Positions 63,709-64,000 of a stretch of 64,000 nt of DNA are shown piece after piece. Position numbers and translations under genes: made by a program. Source of the stretch: a virus; IMG/VR virus record IMGVR_UViG_3300043499_000058, positions 1-64,000 of that record; one strand, written 5' to 3'. The stretch's first letter is position 1; every line of letters starts with the position of its first letter. The notes below the pieces were generated by a model, which was not told the DNA's origin, made no database searches, and saw only the letters and a program-made list of their open reading frames with translations.

Positions 63709-63738
63709 GGGGCGGGGCACTTGAGCGAACCCCACCCC
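63709..63738. terminator. Nine-bp GC hairpin
   Basis: GGGGCGGGG (63709-63717) and CCCCACCCC (63730-63738), one G:T pair, 12-base loop. It lies between gene 63773-63964 and gene 63453-63665 and may end the upstream transcript. A weak -10-like TAGCGT follows (63701-63706), without a good -35. Confidence 0.5.
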
Positions 63739-63772
63739 CGAGCGCGGAGGTACCATGAACACCACTGACCCG

Positions 63773-63964
63773 TTACAACGCGACGAGCCGAGCGCGACCA
63801 TTGGACTGTAGCACTTTCGCGCCGGGGAGGATGCCGTACTCCATGAACCGCCGCCAGCGCGTATTGTGGCGCAACTGGCAGGCTCGACAGTCGAGCGAGT
63901 ACGAATCGACCGGCCCGCCGCAACCAACACACAGGCCCGCCGCTCGCGCCGAGTAGTTAACCAT
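63773..63964 (-). CDS. Small zinc-finger protein
   Basis: 63 residues with CVGC (12-15) and CRAC (26-29), a classical four-Cys ribbon, followed by a basic helix (RHNTRWRRFMEYGILPGAKV). Phages often encode such HNH-like or zinc-ribbon mini-proteins. Upstream context is cut by the window end. Confidence 0.66.
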   Translation of the reverse strand: MVNYSARAAGLCVGCGGPVDSYSLDCRACQLRHNTRWRRFMEYGILPGAKVLQSNGRARLVAL

Positions 63965-64000
63965 GACGCCGACCCCGCGATCAAGCGCCCGCTCTCCTCG

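Noticed and set aside
63758-63814. Plus-strand GGAGGT-ACC-ATG with an 18-codon frame
   Set aside because: The ribosome site is only three bases from the ATG and the peptide is very short; no plus-strand promoter or other plus-strand gene exists in the window.
1-64000. TGACAA sites as ordinary -35 promoter boxes
   Set aside because: Only a handful are followed at 16-18 bases by TANNNT; most lie inside coding sequence and are not preceded by T, so TTGACA itself is not the enriched word.
1-64000. Genome-wide recoding of TAG
   Set aside because: Many well-supported genes end in TAG followed at once by the next start, so TAG is a working stop codon.
1-64000. CRISPR array or Cas operon around the Cas4-like gene
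   Set aside because: No regularly spaced direct repeats and no other cas genes; the Cas4-like protein sits among recombination genes.
1-64000. Identity of TGACAA sites with L5-type stoperators
   Set aside because: Only the short TGTCA core agrees; the flanking GGTGG of the 13-bp L5 site is absent, and the density is far higher. Kept as an analogy only.

Overview
The window is a gene-dense stretch of a large double-stranded DNA phage genome with a contractile tail (myovirus morphology). Every gene I can support lies on the minus strand, so transcription runs from high to low coordinates. The base composition is GC-rich, GTG and TTG starts are common, the lysins fit a Gram-positive wall (amidase, transglycosylase, NlpC/P60), promoters have TTGACA/TANNNT boxes, and one exported protein resembles secreted proteins of high-GC Gram-positives. 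These point to an actinobacterial host; this is inference. No integrase, tRNA gene or CRISPR array is visible.

Read in the direction of transcription: (1) 63.96-60.42 kb, short accessory genes including a zinc metallopeptidase and a deoxyribosyltransferase-like protein, closed by a terminator; (2) 60.3-50.5 kb, packaging and head genes (large terminase, small-terminase candidate, portal, three tiny basic proteins, protease/scaffold, decoration protein, major capsid protein); (3) 50.4-29.8 kb, connectors, a 23-repeat protein, sheath, tube, frameshifted tail chaperones, tape measure, baseplate hub with two wall-degrading domains, gp25-like, J-like and I-like proteins, and a collar-domain fibre; (4) 29.8-26.66 kb, a 2-oxoglutarate-oxygenase-like protein and the lysis cassette; (5) 26.66-26.36 kb, a strongly structured non-coding segment with a promoter; (6) 26.36-3.1 kb, replication and recombination genes (DnaB-like helicase, DnaG-like primase, putative ssDNA-binding protein, HU, DNA polymerase III alpha, RecA, Cas4-like nuclease, SWIM protein, RuvC-like resolvase, SF2 helicase) among many tiny genes joined by ATGA, GTGA and TAATG overlaps; (7) 3.1-0 kb, a HIRAN protein, a lysine-rich histone-like protein with its own promoter, and small genes running off the left edge.

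Two patterns stand out. First, the hexamer TGACAA and its relative TGAAAA (together TGAMAA) occur on both strands about every 100 bp, in genes and between them, about ten times above chance by hand count. TGACAA also forms the -35 box and a mirrored +1 copy of two promoters. This looks like a genome-wide binding-site system in the manner of mycobacteriophage stoperators, but far denser. Second, nine free-standing homing endonuclease genes (LAGLIDADG and HNH) interrupt the gene order, and six of them sit beside a short duplicated end of a neighbouring essential gene that keeps the amino acids but changes the codons, as expected if each element carries a cleavage-resistant patch of its target.

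The last 36 bases of the window (63965-64000) are too short to interpret. Apart from 26362-26663, no gap between genes reaches about 300 bases.
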